From assembly GCA_900318265.1 (NCBI GenBank), contig ONKA01000019.1, positions 25,100-66,659 on the forward strand: DNA of 41,560 nucleotides, read 5' to 3'. Below, piece by piece: positions 16,789 through 25,189 of the stretch. The notes under the pieces are model-generated. The model saw only the letters and a list, made by a program, of their open reading frames with translations. It did no database searches and was not told the origin of the DNA. Each line of letters opens with the position of its first letter. Position 1 is the stretch's first letter. The position numbers were made by a program, and so were the translations under genes. The DNA comes from an uncultured Bacteroidales bacterium. Lineage in GTDB: Bacteria; Bacteroidota; Bacteroidia; Bacteroidales; F082.

Positions 16789-17100
16789 ATGTACGCAATA
16801 GTAGAAATCGCAGGACAACAGTTCAAAGTTGAGAAGGGTCAGCAGATCTTCGTCAACAGGCTGCATGAAGAAGAAGGAAGCAAGGTTTCTTTCGACAAAG
16901 TGTTATTGATTGGAAACGACGGTTCGACCAAAGTAGGAGCCCCGACGGTAGCCGGCGCCAGTGTCGAAGCCACGGTGATGCAGCACCTCAAAGGCAACAA
17001 GATTATCGTTTTCAAGAAGAAGAGAAGAAAAGGATATCAGACTTCTAACGGTCACCGTCAGTATCTGAGCAAGATCCAGATTGAGAACATCACTGAGTAA
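16789..17100 (+). CDS. rplU: 50S ribosomal protein L21
   Basis: Large-subunit ribosomal protein of 103 residues, the normal length. The N-terminus MYAIVEIAGQQFKVEKG and the C-terminal KKKRRKGYQTSNGHRQ segment are hallmark L21 sequences; L21 binds 23S rRNA and contacts L20. It forms the conserved rplU-rpmA pair with the next gene, 23 bases downstream. Confidence 0.98.
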   Translation: MYAIVEIAGQQFKVEKGQQIFVNRLHEEEGSKVSFDKVLLIGNDGSTKVGAPTVAGASVEATVMQHLKGNKIIVFKKKRRKGYQTSNGHRQYLSKIQIENITE

Positions 17101-17123
17101 AAACCCGAAAAACATAAAAAGCT

Positions 17124-17396
17124 ATGGCACACAAAAAAGGCGTTGGTAGTTCCGAGAACGGTCGTGAGTCCGCTAGCAAGCGACTCGGAGTGAAACTTTT
17201 CGGTGGACAAGCCGCCATTGCTGGCAACATCATCGTTCGTCAGCGCGGCACGAAGCACTATCCTGGCAAGAATGTCGGTATGGGCAAGGATCACACTTTG
17301 TATGCATTGTGTGATGGCATCGTCGAATTCCAGAAGAAGAAAGAAGGCAAGTCCTTCGTCTCTATCCTTCCCGTTGAAGGTCAAGTCACTGAATAA
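17124..17396 (+). CDS. rpmA: 50S ribosomal protein L27
   Basis: Ribosomal protein of 90 residues. [16 protein letters not shown] at the start and [20 protein letters not shown] in the middle are conserved in L27, whose flexible N-terminal tail reaches the peptidyl-transferase centre. The N-terminus begins directly with MAHKKG, so there is no cleaved extension of the type found in Firmicutes. An intrinsic terminator follows at 17418. Confidence 0.98.
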   Translation: MAHKKGVGSSENGRESASKRLGVKLFGGQAAIAGNIIVRQRGTKHYPGKNVGMGKDHTLYALCDGIVEFQKKKEGKSFVSILPVEGQVTE

Positions 17397-17417
17397 TTGT
17401 TCATAACATACCGTTTG

Positions 17418-17450
17418 ATCCCGACTGTCGTCCGATGGTCGGGATTTTTT
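17418..17450 (+). terminator. Intrinsic terminator of rplU-rpmA
   Basis: ATCCCGAC (17418-17425) pairs perfectly with GTCGGGAT (17438-17445) around a 12-base loop and is followed by a run of T to 17450. Confidence 0.85.
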
Positions 17451-17473
17451 ATGCCTGTTTCCACCAAAATGCG

Positions 17474-17481
17474 TATCTTTG
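17474..17481 (+). promoter_or_regulatory. Bacteroidota -7 box, TATCTTTG
   Basis: TATCTTTG lies 30 bases before the ATG at 17512 and just after the rpmA terminator. It supports 17512 rather than the in-frame ATG at 17497, which would sit about 9 bases from the transcription start. No good -33 box was found. Confidence 0.6.
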
Positions 17482-17511
17482 CCGTCCTAACCTCAATTGG
17501 TTTGTCATTCT

Positions 17512-18006
17512 ATGAATAAAAAACAGATTCTCTTTGGTTGGCTCGCCCTGTTGCTGCTGCTTGCCAGTTGCCAACCCAAGACCGACCTTGATAAAATTGA
17601 TGCGTTGCGCAAGCAAGTCAATAAGGATGTCAGAGTATTGAACGATTTGAATGCCGATGCTTTCGTGCAACTCGAAAAGGACTTCATCGCCTGCGACTCT
17701 TCGTTGCAATTCCTGTCCGAGGAGCAATTGGATGTCGTTTTCCCAAAACTACAACTCGTGGATGCCTACATCCAGCAATTCAAGGAGACACGGCCCGTCA
17801 TGCAAGCCGAAATGGACTCCACCTTGGTGCGCCTCGACCTGCTCAAGAAGGATGCTGCCACCCATTACCTTGCCGATTCATTGGTTTCCGCCTATATCGA
17901 AGACGAAACCCGTCAAGTGGAAAAGCTGAGCAGCCAAGTGGCGTATTTTAAAGACCGTTTGGGCAGCTGCCGCAAAGAATTGGACGGTATAAAGGAAACA
18001 AAATGA
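17512..18006 (+). CDS. Coiled-coil lipoprotein of unknown function
   Basis: Lipoprotein of 164 residues: MNKKQILFGWLALLLLLASC gives a clean lipobox (LLASC, Cys20). The mature part is almost entirely helical with heptad-like spacing of Leu/Val (DKIDALRKQVNKDVRVLNDLNADAF, RQVEKLSSQVAYFKDRLG), so an extended coiled coil in the periplasm is likely. It lies 13 bases before the TPR gene start and probably shares its transcript, suggesting that the two exported proteins may work together. No named family is recognised. Confidence 0.85.
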   Translation: MNKKQILFGWLALLLLLASCQPKTDLDKIDALRKQVNKDVRVLNDLNADAFVQLEKDFIACDSSLQFLSEEQLDVVFPKLQLVDAYIQQFKETRPVMQAEMDSTLVRLDLLKKDAATHYLADSLVSAYIEDETRQVEKLSSQVAYFKDRLGSCRKELDGIKETK

Positions 18007-18019
18007 CCCATTGAATCCT

Positions 18020-19867
18020 ATGAAAAGACACTGGTTTTTCTTTTTGCTTCTTCATCTTGCATTCTTCGTTCCGATGAATGCCCAGATTACCACAACCCCA
18101 AAAGGGAAGAAAGTGGATGCCAAGCAGAAGGAACAAATCCAGATCGACGATCAGCTGGCTTCGCAATATTATCGTGAGCAGGATTATGAAAAGGCTCGCG
18201 ACTTGTATGAGAGGCTTTTCGAGAAGACCGATCAAACCGGTTTTTTCCAACAGTATATCGAATGCTTGTTCCATCTGAAGGATTACGACAAGGCTGAAAG
18301 AGAGCTTAAGTCGTACGCAAAGAAAAATCCGAGTTACTCTAAAGCCGTGACCGATCTCATCTATGCTTATAACATGCAGGGTAAGACGGACAAGGCCAAA
18401 AAGCAGTTCAACGAGTTGGTAAAAGACCTGCCCCCCCATGCCCCTACCCTCCGAAACCTGAGCTTTGGATTTCAGTCAAGGGGGATGAATGATATGGCTT
18501 TGGCTGTTTTGGAGAAAGGCAATACACTCTTCGAGGGGAAGGAAACCTTCTATCTGGACCAAGCTTACATCTATCAGTCGTCGGCCAACTATCAGGAGGC
18601 ATTCAGGTACTATTTCCTTGAGCTGGAGACCCATCCTGGACAATACAACACCATCCGCAACCGCTTGCAAACTATGATGTACTATGACGTGAACCATAGT
18701 ATTTCCGACGATTTGCGCGTGGCTCTGCTGAAGCAGACACAGGAGAAGCCTGACTATTTGGAGTTTGCCCAGCTGCTCGTCTGGTTTGCCCTTCAACAAG
18801 AGGATTATGACATTGCTTTGGCCCAAAGCCAAAGCATCGACCGCAAGACCCACGACCAAGACGGTCAAATCAACAATCTGGCGGGCATCTGCCTGAACAA
18901 CAAGCAATATGATATCGCCAAGCAAGGCTATGCCTACATATTGGACAAAGGCAAAAGCAGCCCCTATTATGGTCAAGCGCTCACGGGTAGCCTCAAGGCC
19001 GACTACCTGAAACTGAAGGCGGCCAACAGTACCGATAAAAAGGCATACGAGAGACTCACAAAACGCATTGAGGAGGCCTATACAGAGGTCAACTCCAACG
19101 ACTTGGCGAAGCTGACGCTGATACAAGCCGACATTATGACTTACCAACTCGACAAGTCGGAAGAGGCCATCGACATGCTCAAGGAAGCCATTGAAACTGT
19201 TGGCGGGTTACAGGATAAGGCCGAACTCAAGTTGAAACTTGGCGACGTCTATCTCTACAAGGATGAGGTGTGGGAAGCCACATTGCTCTATAGCCAAGTC
19301 GACAAGAGCCGTAAGGAAGAACCGTTGGGCCACGAGGCCCGTTTCAAAAATGCCCAGCTGCGTTATTTTATCGGCGAATACGAATGGGCTGAGAGTCAGT
19401 TGAAGGTGTTGAAAGCTGCCACGTCCAAGCTCATCGCGAATGATGCCATGACGCTCTCGCTGGTGATTAAAGACAATCTCGAAGTGGACACTACGGGTAC
19501 CGAACTCAACCGCTTGGCCCGTGCCGACTATAGGATCTATCAGCAAAGGGAAGATGAAGCCGTCGTCCTGCTCGACGACATCATTGCCACGGGCAACGAA
19601 ATTAGCAAACCGCATGCATTGTTCCGTAAAGGCGAGATTATGGAGAGAAGAAAAGATTTTGCCAATGCCGAGCAATTGTTCCTTCAGATTGTGGAGCAAT
19701 ATCCAGGCAGTTACATGGCCGACGCGGCCTTGATGCATGCCGCTCTTTTGGAGCAAAATGAATTGAAAGACAAGGAAACGGCCAAACAGCATTACGAGAA
19801 GTTGATTGACGAATACCCGACGAGTATTTATACCGCGCAAGCGAAAAAGAACTACAGAAAGTTGTAA
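18020..19867 (+). CDS. Secreted tetratricopeptide repeat protein
   Basis: Protein of 615 residues. The ATG at 18020 is chosen because it starts the signal peptide (MKRHWFFFLLLHLAFF, cleavage after MNA before Gln); a TTG 9 bases earlier is in frame but unnecessary. Nearly the whole mature protein consists of TPR-like helical pairs, for example YYREQDYEKARDLYERLF, YNMQGKTDKAKKQFNELV, and near the C-terminus FRKGEIMERRKDFANAEQLF and the closing EKLIDEYPTSIYTAQAKKNY. These are scaffolds for protein-protein contacts in the periplasm; the C-terminal part resembles BamD/YbgF-type TPRs. It is followed after 75 bases by rsmA, and by a double hairpin in the gap. Confidence 0.88.
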   Translation: MKRHWFFFLLLHLAFFVPMNAQITTTPKGKKVDAKQKEQIQIDDQLASQYYREQDYEKARDLYERLFEKTDQTGFFQQYIECLFHLKDYDKAERELKSYAKKNPSYSKAVTDLIYAYNMQGKTDKAKKQFNELVKDLPPHAPTLRNLSFGFQSRGMNDMALAVLEKGNTLFEGKETFYLDQAYIYQSSANYQEAFRYYFLELETHPGQYNTIRNRLQTMMYYDVNHSISDDLRVALLKQTQEKPDYLEFAQLLVWFALQQEDYDIALAQSQSIDRKTHDQDGQINNLAGICLNNKQYDIAKQGYAYILDKGKSSPYYGQALTGSLKADYLKLKAANSTDKKAYERLTKRIEEAYTEVNSNDLAKLTLIQADIMTYQLDKSEEAIDMLKEAIETVGGLQDKAELKLKLGDVYLYKDEVWEATLLYSQVDKSRKEEPLGHEARFKNAQLRYFIGEYEWAESQLKVLKAATSKLIANDAMTLSLVIKDNLEVDTTGTELNRLARADYRIYQQREDEAVVLLDDIIATGNEISKPHALFRKGEIMERRKDFANAEQLFLQIVEQYPGSYMADAALMHAALLEQNELKDKETAKQHYEKLIDEYPTSIYTAQAKKNYRKL

Positions 19868-19877
19868 GTTGAAGGGA

Positions 19878-19924
19878 GTCCCGTAGGGACGACAGCAACG
19901 TAAGCAGGTGGTGTAAACCCCTGC
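19878..19924. repeat. Double-hairpin intergenic element
   Basis: Two adjacent stem-loops: GTCCC-GTA-GGGAC at 19878-19890, and at 19904-19924 an 8-bp stem (GCAGG then GGT with one bulged T, pairing with ACC-CCTGC) capped by a 4-base loop. It sits in the 75-base gap between the TPR gene and rsmA. I have an impression of similar TCCCGTAGGGAC elements in other Bacteroidota intergenic regions, but cannot verify it here. Confidence 0.55.
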
Positions 19925-19942
19925 TGACAAAAATATGATACC

Positions 19943-20713
19943 ATGCAAGAAGTAAGACCCAAGAAGAGCCTAGGCCAGCATTTCCTGACTGACCAAAACA
20001 TAGCCCAACGCATAGTTGAGCAGTTGTCACCCGATGTGGAGAGCGTCATCGAGGTGGGTGCTGGCACGGGTGTGTTGACCCAATACATGGTGCAGGACAT
20101 CTTGGACAAGTTCCATGTCATTGAAATCGACAAGGAGTCCATCGCCTACCTGCAAAAGCATTTCCCCATGCTGGGCGAGCGGCTTATTGAGGGTGACTTC
20201 CTGCGCACTGACCTCAGCCAATTTGGACAACAAAACATGGCCATCATCGGGAATTTTCCTTACAACATCAGCAGCCAAATTTTCTTTCAGGTGTTGAAAT
20301 ACAAGGAACAAGTCGTTGAGGTGGTGGGCATGGTGCAGAAGGAAATGGCCGAGCGAATGGCTGCCAAGGAAGGCAGCAAGACCTACGGCATCCTAAGCGT
20401 GCTGATGCAGGCTTGGTACGACATCGACTACCTCTTCACCGTGCACGAAAACGTGTTCAACCCGCCGCCCAAGGTGAAGTCGGCAGTCATCAAGATGCGG
20501 CGCAACGCCGTCACCGATTTGGGTTGCGACGAGAAGCTGTTTGTCAGCATCGTCAAGCAGGCCTTCAACCAGCGCCGCAAGACCATGCGCAACTCACTGC
20601 GCCCGATGCTCCGCCCCGACATCATCGACAACGAGGTCTTCAACAAACGGCCTGAACAGCTTTCTGTACAGGAGTTTATTGACTTGACGAATTTAATAGG
20701 AGCAAGCAATTAA
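19943..20713 (+). CDS. rsmA: 16S rRNA adenine dimethyltransferase (A1518/A1519)
   Basis: Enzyme of 256 residues that dimethylates the two adjacent adenosines in the loop of helix 45 of 16S rRNA, using S-adenosylmethionine, late in small-subunit assembly. The N-terminus (KKSLGQHFLTDQNIAQRI) is diagnostic of KsgA. Motif I, EVGAGTGVLTQ, lies at about residues 37-47, and the catalytic motif IV NFPYNIS at about 103-109. The C-terminal FNQRRKTMRNSL segment is also conserved. Losing it gives kasugamycin resistance in other bacteria. A strong bidirectional terminator follows. Confidence 0.97.
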   Translation: MQEVRPKKSLGQHFLTDQNIAQRIVEQLSPDVESVIEVGAGTGVLTQYMVQDILDKFHVIEIDKESIAYLQKHFPMLGERLIEGDFLRTDLSQFGQQNMAIIGNFPYNISSQIFFQVLKYKEQVVEVVGMVQKEMAERMAAKEGSKTYGILSVLMQAWYDIDYLFTVHENVFNPPPKVKSAVIKMRRNAVTDLGCDEKLFVSIVKQAFNQRRKTMRNSLRPMLRPDIIDNEVFNKRPEQLSVQEFIDLTNLIGASN

Positions 20714-20725
20714 GGGCTAATAGAT

Positions 20726-20776
20726 ATAAAAGACCTCCTATGTCATTCCTCTGGGAATCTATAGGAGGTCTTTTAT
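20726..20776. terminator. Bidirectional terminator between rsmA and nadD
   Basis: A perfect 16-bp stem (20726-20741 with 20761-20776) ends in A-rich and T-rich flanks on both sides, so it can serve rsmA on the plus strand and nadD on the minus strand. The 19-base loop contains a second short inverted repeat (ATTCC/GGAAT). Confidence 0.9.
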
Positions 20777-21352
20777 TTACTCGTAAAACCGATTCTCTTT
20801 CATATAAAGGAATGCCTTCTCAGGCATGAAATGCCTGACGTCGCGCCCTTCCTTGGCGCATTGGCGGATAAAGGTGGACGAGATTTCCAGAATCGGGGTC
20901 TTTAGCACCGTGACGGATGGATAATTGATGAGATCACCGCCATCGTAGCCCTCACGCGGAAAGACTAACAGCTCATAATTGTCAAGAATCTTCTGGTATT
21001 CACGCCAGTTCTTGAAGTTTTGCAGGCTGTCCATGCCGCAGATGAAGACGAACTCGCAGTCGGGGTACTGCTCCGAGAGTGCGGTCAGGGTGTTGATGGT
21101 ATAGGATGGGGTAGGGAGGTGCATCTCGATGTCGCTGACATGGAAACGCGGGTCGTCGCCGAGGGCAAGCTGAACCATCTTGAGGCGTTCGTCATCGTCC
21201 AGCAAATCCTCTTTCTTTTTCAAAGGATTCTGCGGTGTGACCACAAACCATAGTTCGTCCAAGTCGGAGAACTCGACCAGATAGTTGGCCAGCATGATGT
21301 GGCCGTGATGGATCGGGTTGAACGAACCGGAGTAAATGCCTACTTTTTTCAT
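20777..21352 (-). CDS. nadD: Nicotinate-nucleotide adenylyltransferase
   Basis: Enzyme of 191 residues that joins nicotinate mononucleotide and ATP to make deamido-NAD in NAD biosynthesis. The N-terminal GSFNPIHHGH contains the HxGH nucleotidyltransferase motif (His16-His18 region), and the C-terminal ISSTFIRQ is the ISSTxxR motif. FVICGMDSL in the middle is also typical of NadD. It starts 4 bases after the stop of gmk and is surely co-transcribed with it. Confidence 0.97.
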   Translation of the reverse strand: MKKVGIYSGSFNPIHHGHIMLANYLVEFSDLDELWFVVTPQNPLKKKEDLLDDDERLKMVQLALGDDPRFHVSDIEMHLPTPSYTINTLTALSEQYPDCEFVFICGMDSLQNFKNWREYQKILDNYELLVFPREGYDGGDLINYPSVTVLKTPILEISSTFIRQCAKEGRDVRHFMPEKAFLYMKENRFYE

Positions 21353-21356
21353 GGCC

Positions 21357-21956
21357 TTAAAAGTCCAAGTCAGGGCGGTGGGTCTCAGGGGTGTTCAAGA
21401 ATGCGGTGACCACCTCAAGGATTTCGCGCTTGGCGGTCTCGAGGTCGTCGTTGATGATGGTACGGTCGAACTTGCCTTGGGCAAACTCGGTCTCCCATTC
21501 GGCTTTGGCGACACGGTTCTCGATCTCCTCCATCGAGTCGGTGCCACGATTAATGAGACGCTGGCGAAGCACTTCAACAGATGGTGCTTGGATGAAGACC
21601 GAAAGGGCTTGGTCGCCATAGTGCTTCTTGATGTTCACGCCTCCACAGACGTCGACGTCGAAGGCCACATGCTTGCCGTCTTCCTGCATCTGGGCGACTA
21701 CAGCAAGCAAGGTGCCATAGCAACGGCCGGGATAGACCTCTTCCCATTCGAGGAACTCGCCGTTGTCGACGCGTTGCTTGAACTCGTCCATCGACAAGAA
21801 ATAATATTCACGGCCGTTCACCTCCTCGCCACGAGGCGGACGAGTGGTGGCCGAAACCGAGAAAGCCATCTCAGGGATGTTGGCCATGACATGATTGAGC
21901 AAGGTGGTCTTGCCCGAGCCCGACGGGGCACTGAAGATTAGAAGTTTTCCTTTCAT
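21357..21956 (-). CDS. gmk: Guanylate kinase
   Basis: Enzyme of 199 residues that phosphorylates GMP to GDP with ATP. The P-loop SAPSGSGKTTL starts at about residue 9, followed by the GMP-binding region SVSATTRPPRGEEVNGREYYF and the FLEWEEVYPGRCYGT segment, both classical for Gmk. The order yicC-gmk-nadD on one strand is common in Bacteroidota. The 82-base gap before it contains an inverted array of short repeats. Confidence 0.97.
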   Translation of the reverse strand: MKGKLLIFSAPSGSGKTTLLNHVMANIPEMAFSVSATTRPPRGEEVNGREYYFLSMDEFKQRVDNGEFLEWEEVYPGRCYGTLLAVVAQMQEDGKHVAFDVDVCGGVNIKKHYGDQALSVFIQAPSVEVLRQRLINRGTDSMEEIENRVAKAEWETEFAQGKFDRTIINDDLETAKREILEVVTAFLNTPETHRPDLDF

Positions 21957-21957
21957 A

Positions 21958-22038
21958 GTTGTTCAGTTGTTCAGTTATTCAGTTGTTCAGTTGCTGCAGT
22001 CCGATTAACTGACAACTGCAAACTGAACAACTGCAAAC
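21958..22038. repeat. Inverted array of 7-9 base repeats between yicC and gmk
   Basis: Five tandem units of the GTTGTTCA type run from 21958 to 21998 (GTTGTTCA twice, GTTATTCA, GTTGTTCA, GTTGCTGCA). After a short centre come four units of the reverse-complement type (TGACAAC, TGCAAAC, TGAACAAC, TGCAAAC) to 22038. The two halves can pair into a long imperfect stem filling the gap. It overlaps the yicC stop codon at its edge. Confidence 0.8.
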
Positions 22039-22911
22039 TTATAAGATATTACACACCTGTTCCTTGATCTTCTCCAACTCGTCCTTCATCTTGACGACAA
22101 TCTTCTGGATGTTCACCTCGTTGGCTTTCGAGCCTAAGGTGTTGATTTCGCGCCCCATCTCTTGGGCGATGAAGCCGAGTTTCTTGCCCGCTTGGTCGTC
22201 GTCGCAACTCTCGTTGAAGTAGTTGCAATGTTGGCGCAGGCGCACCTTCTCCTCGGTGATATCGAGTTTCTCAAGATAATAGATGAGTTCTTGTTCGAAG
22301 CGGTTCTCGTCGTACTGTCCAGTGGTCGTCAGTTCGCTTAGGTTCTTCGTGATGCGTTGCTTGATGACTTCGTGGCGGCTCTTCTCGTAGGGCTCCACTT
22401 GTCCGAGCAGGTCAAGAATCAGTTCCACGCGGTGTAGCAGGTCTTTCTTAAGTGTCTGCCCTTCTTGGATGCGGAAACCGTCGACGATGTCCAGGGCTTG
22501 GTCGAGGGTCTCGGCCACTTTGGCTACAAAGGCTTCGTCATAGTTCTCTGCGGGCACGTTGAAGATGCCGGGCATACGGAAGAGAATGGATGCCATGTCG
22601 GCAGCAGGAGCCACGTTCAAGGCAACCGAAATGGTCTCAATCTGCTCTTTGTAGGCCTTCACGATGTCCTGGTCGATGTGGTAGGTCTGGCTCAGGTCGG
22701 TGTCGGTGATGGTGATGACCACGTCCACCTTGCCGCGTTGCAGTTTGGCTCCAATGCTGTTGCGGAAGTCCAATTCAGCGAAACGCAACTCGTTGGGCAA
22801 CTTGACTTGTAGGTCCAATTGCTTGCTGTTGAGTGTTTTGACTTCGACGGTTACCTTTTTGGCGTTGTAGGTTTGCTCGGCGATGCCGTAGCCAGTCATG
22901 GAACGAATCAT
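22039..22911 (-). CDS. yicC: YicC-family endoribonuclease-like protein
   Basis: Cytosolic protein of 290 residues, the usual length. The N-terminus MIRSMTGYG and the RFAELDFRNSIGAKLQRGKVDV stretch are hallmarks of the YicC/YloC family, as is the C-terminal SCDDDQAGKKLGFIAQEMGREINTLGSKAN with a conserved acidic cluster. Family members have been described as endoribonucleases acting on small RNAs; I do not see evidence here for the substrate. It lies 23 bases downstream of a lipoprotein gene and upstream of gmk. Confidence 0.95.
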   Translation of the reverse strand: MIRSMTGYGIAEQTYNAKKVTVEVKTLNSKQLDLQVKLPNELRFAELDFRNSIGAKLQRGKVDVVITITDTDLSQTYHIDQDIVKAYKEQIETISVALNVAPAADMASILFRMPGIFNVPAENYDEAFVAKVAETLDQALDIVDGFRIQEGQTLKKDLLHRVELILDLLGQVEPYEKSRHEVIKQRITKNLSELTTTGQYDENRFEQELIYYLEKLDITEEKVRLRQHCNYFNESCDDDQAGKKLGFIAQEMGREINTLGSKANEVNIQKIVVKMKDELEKIKEQVCNIL

Positions 22912-22934
22912 AAATCTTGTTTTTGCTTATGGTA

Positions 22935-23987
22935 TTAATGCTGGACGAATCCCCAGGACTCCTTGCCGTAGAGGTCTTTTTGTGCGGCTGCAGAGATGCC
23001 AGCCTGATGAACCAGATTGATTCTTGAGGAGAACACACCGTAGCCACCCGACACGTTGGTGTAGTCCGGTACGGCTTGTGAGAAGCCTGCCTGCGAATTC
23101 ACCTGAATGTAGTTGTATAGTTCGTCACCACCTGCCGAGAGCTTGATTTGGATGGGTTTGGTGTCGAACGAACGCTCTACGTTGGGATGGTTGGCGTTAT
23201 ATACCGTGTCGGCGCCAATGGCAGTCTCCAAAAGGTTGAACAGGATATTCTCACTGTAGGTGAAGAAACATTGGTTGTTTTCGGTGACCAACTCATCGAT
23301 GCTTTTGGTGCCACACGAATAGGACACTTGCTTGTCGACCATGGGCCCTCCATCGTGGGATTCATGGTAGGTGAATACAAACTCCATGTCGTAAAAGACG
23401 GCATTGTCGGCGGGAAGGAACGTGATTTTGCTCGAGTTGTTGCTGGGCGCAGCCTTGAAGTGGAGGGAATAGGTGGTGATTTTGAAATTCTCTCCGCCCA
23501 CGACTCTGGTTTTGGCAGTAATGGTGTCGCTACCTTTGTGGACAAGGAGTTTATATAAATACTTGGAATGAGCATTGTTGTTGGTGAACTTGTCCTTCTC
23601 GGTGGTGTAATATGCTTTTTGGTTGGGTGAGTAGAAGATGCCTTCCTCCTTGTCATGAATCGTTATCGTGTCAAGCATCAGCGTGTCGCCGGTGGGTTCG
23701 TAGGTGTTTCCGTAAGTTTGCTTGTATTCCACAATATAAGCTTTTAATTTGCCGGGATAATTGCACGAGTCGGCGATGAGCGCCACGTCAAGGGCGTTGA
23801 TATGATTGTCGTTATTGCCTGAGAACGCCCTGTTGATCCTTACATAGTTGGTGTCTTCAGTGATATTGAGCAAACCATAAACCACGGGGATGTCCTTGTA
23901 GTCGGCATAGAGGTCAACATCAGTGGTGCAAGCGTTGAAGCCAATAAGGCTTGCCAACACTAAAAAGAGGAAAAGAGATTTCTTCAT
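22935..23987 (-). CDS. Lipoprotein, paralogue A of tandem pair
   Basis: Lipoprotein of 350 residues. The start at 23987 begins the signal (MKKSLFLFLVLASLIGFNAC); an upstream ATG at 24041 would precede the promoter box. After the Cys comes TTDVDLYADYKDIPVVYGLLN, then DTNYVRINRAFSG and ALIADSCNYPGKLKAYI, all shared with the neighbouring gene. It looks like a beta-rich extracytoplasmic protein and resembles DUF4249-type lipoproteins in general layout, but I am not sure of the family. It has its own -7 box. Function unknown. Confidence 0.82.
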   Translation of the reverse strand: MKKSLFLFLVLASLIGFNACTTDVDLYADYKDIPVVYGLLNITEDTNYVRINRAFSGNNDNHINALDVALIADSCNYPGKLKAYIVEYKQTYGNTYEPTGDTLMLDTITIHDKEEGIFYSPNQKAYYTTEKDKFTNNNAHSKYLYKLLVHKGSDTITAKTRVVGGENFKITTYSLHFKAAPSNNSSKITFLPADNAVFYDMEFVFTYHESHDGGPMVDKQVSYSCGTKSIDELVTENNQCFFTYSENILFNLLETAIGADTVYNANHPNVERSFDTKPIQIKLSAGGDELYNYIQVNSQAGFSQAVPDYTNVSGGYGVFSSRINLVHQAGISAAAQKDLYGKESWGFVQH

Positions 23988-24014
23988 CGTAATGAGTCGA
24001 TTGTTTAGAAACTG

Positions 24015-24022
24015 CAAAGGTA
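24015..24022 (-). promoter_or_regulatory. Bacteroidota -7 box, TACCTTTG
   Basis: TACCTTTG on the minus strand, 28 bases before the ATG at 23987. It lies in the short gap after the upstream paralogue and supports the downstream start. No clear -33 box. Confidence 0.55.
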
Positions 24023-24056
24023 ACAATTTTTCAGAAAGCATCGTATCTTTTTGAAA

Positions 24057-25115
24057 TTATTGCTCCTTAAAGCCCCATGACGATATGCCAAATAACTCTT
24101 TTCGGGTGTTGGCTGAGATATACACCGATCTTTCGATCCTGGTACGCGATGAAAACAGGCCATAGCCGCCTTCGATGTTGGTGTAGTTTGAAATGAGCGA
24201 TACTGGACTGTTGGCTTGGGCTTCATGGGCAAGGTAATAATTGGTCAGTTCATCCCCGGCAGCACTGATGGTGATGACGAAGTCGTCGATGTAACGTGTC
24301 ACATCGGGGTGATTGGTGTCGTGTATGGTATCTCCACCAATGGCATCGGTGAGTGCAATGAACAACCAATTCACGGAGTATTCCAAGTAATAGCAGTTGT
24401 CTGACCCTACTAGTTGGATATATTCAATGAGGGTCCTTGGGCCAAAGCTACGGCTGACCGTTTTTTGCTTCATCTCCTGCCCCGCCTTTTGTTCACGGTA
24501 GTTGAATTGCATGGTGACTTCGTAAAGGGATGCGTTACCGTCGGCCATAAACAAAATTTTTCCCGTCGCATACGTTGGGGCGTGACGAAAACTTACGCCT
24601 CCTGTCATGATGGCGAATTCCTCGTTGCCAACTATATCTGTCGTGGCGGTGAGGCTGTCACCATTGGGCTTGATCACTCGAAGTCTGTATTTGTATCTGT
24701 TCCTTCCCTCACCTGCGTGAATAGGTTCGGTGGTGTAATAGAAGCATTGGTCTGGGGCATAGAATGTGCCTTCCTCTTTGTTGTGGAGGGTTATCGTGTC
24801 CAACACGATCACCCGCCCCGTGGGCTCGTATGGTCCACCGTGGGTGCTGATCAGTTCGATGATGCGGGCGTCCAGTTTTCCCGGATAATTGCTCGAGTCG
24901 GCAATCAACGCCACTTCGTTTGCATTGATTTGGTTGTCGTTAGTGCCACAAAAAGCACGGGTGATTTTGACATAATTGGTGTCGGCCCGAGGGTCCAACA
25001 TGGCGTAGACTATACCCTCGTCCTTGTATTCGGCATAAAGGTCCACATCGGTAGTGCAAGAGAAGAAAAAGGATATGAATAGTATAAAAACTAGAATAAA
25101 AAGGCGGTATTTCAT
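24057..25115 (-). CDS. Lipoprotein, paralogue B of tandem pair
   Basis: Lipoprotein of 352 residues with signal MKYRLFILVFILFISFFFSC. It matches paralogue A closely at the N-terminus (CTTDVDLYAEYKD, DTNYVKITRAFCGTNDNQINANEVALIADSSNYPGKL) and at the C-terminus (ISAAGDELTNYY, SNYTNIEGGYGLFSSRTRIERS, KELFGISSWGFKE), so the two arose by tandem duplication and have since diverged. It is transcribed from a strong promoter divergent to the PNGase F-like gene. Possible DUF4249-like; no function is claimed. Confidence 0.82.
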   Translation of the reverse strand: MKYRLFILVFILFISFFFSCTTDVDLYAEYKDEGIVYAMLDPRADTNYVKITRAFCGTNDNQINANEVALIADSSNYPGKLDARIIELISTHGGPYEPTGRVIVLDTITLHNKEEGTFYAPDQCFYYTTEPIHAGEGRNRYKYRLRVIKPNGDSLTATTDIVGNEEFAIMTGGVSFRHAPTYATGKILFMADGNASLYEVTMQFNYREQKAGQEMKQKTVSRSFGPRTLIEYIQLVGSDNCYYLEYSVNWLFIALTDAIGGDTIHDTNHPDVTRYIDDFVITISAAGDELTNYYLAHEAQANSPVSLISNYTNIEGGYGLFSSRTRIERSVYISANTRKELFGISSWGFKEQ

Positions 25116-25139
25116 CTTAAGATGTTTTTTTTATTGCGA

Positions 25140-25170
25140 CAAAAATAGTGTTTTTATTAGTGTGACCAAA
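25140..25170 (-). promoter_or_regulatory. Promoter of lipoprotein B, TTTG-N19-TATTTTTG
   Basis: On the minus strand TTTG occupies 25170-25167 and TATTTTTG 25147-25140, with an ideal 19-base spacer. The leader to the ATG at 25115 is about 18 bases. It lies back to back with the promoter for 25220. Confidence 0.75.
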
Positions 25171-25189
25171 TGTTTTGTCAGTTTTTTTA

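Noticed and set aside
18011-18019. TTG start for the TPR protein
   Set aside because: An ATG three codons later begins a complete signal peptide.
18476-19147. Open frame of 223 codons on the minus strand
   Set aside because: Antisense to the TPR gene; hydrophobic product is the usual shadow of a Lys/Glu/Gln-rich helical protein.
21958-22038. CRISPR-like array
   Set aside because: Units of 7-9 bases without spacers and with an inverted second half do not fit CRISPR repeats; no cas genes are near.
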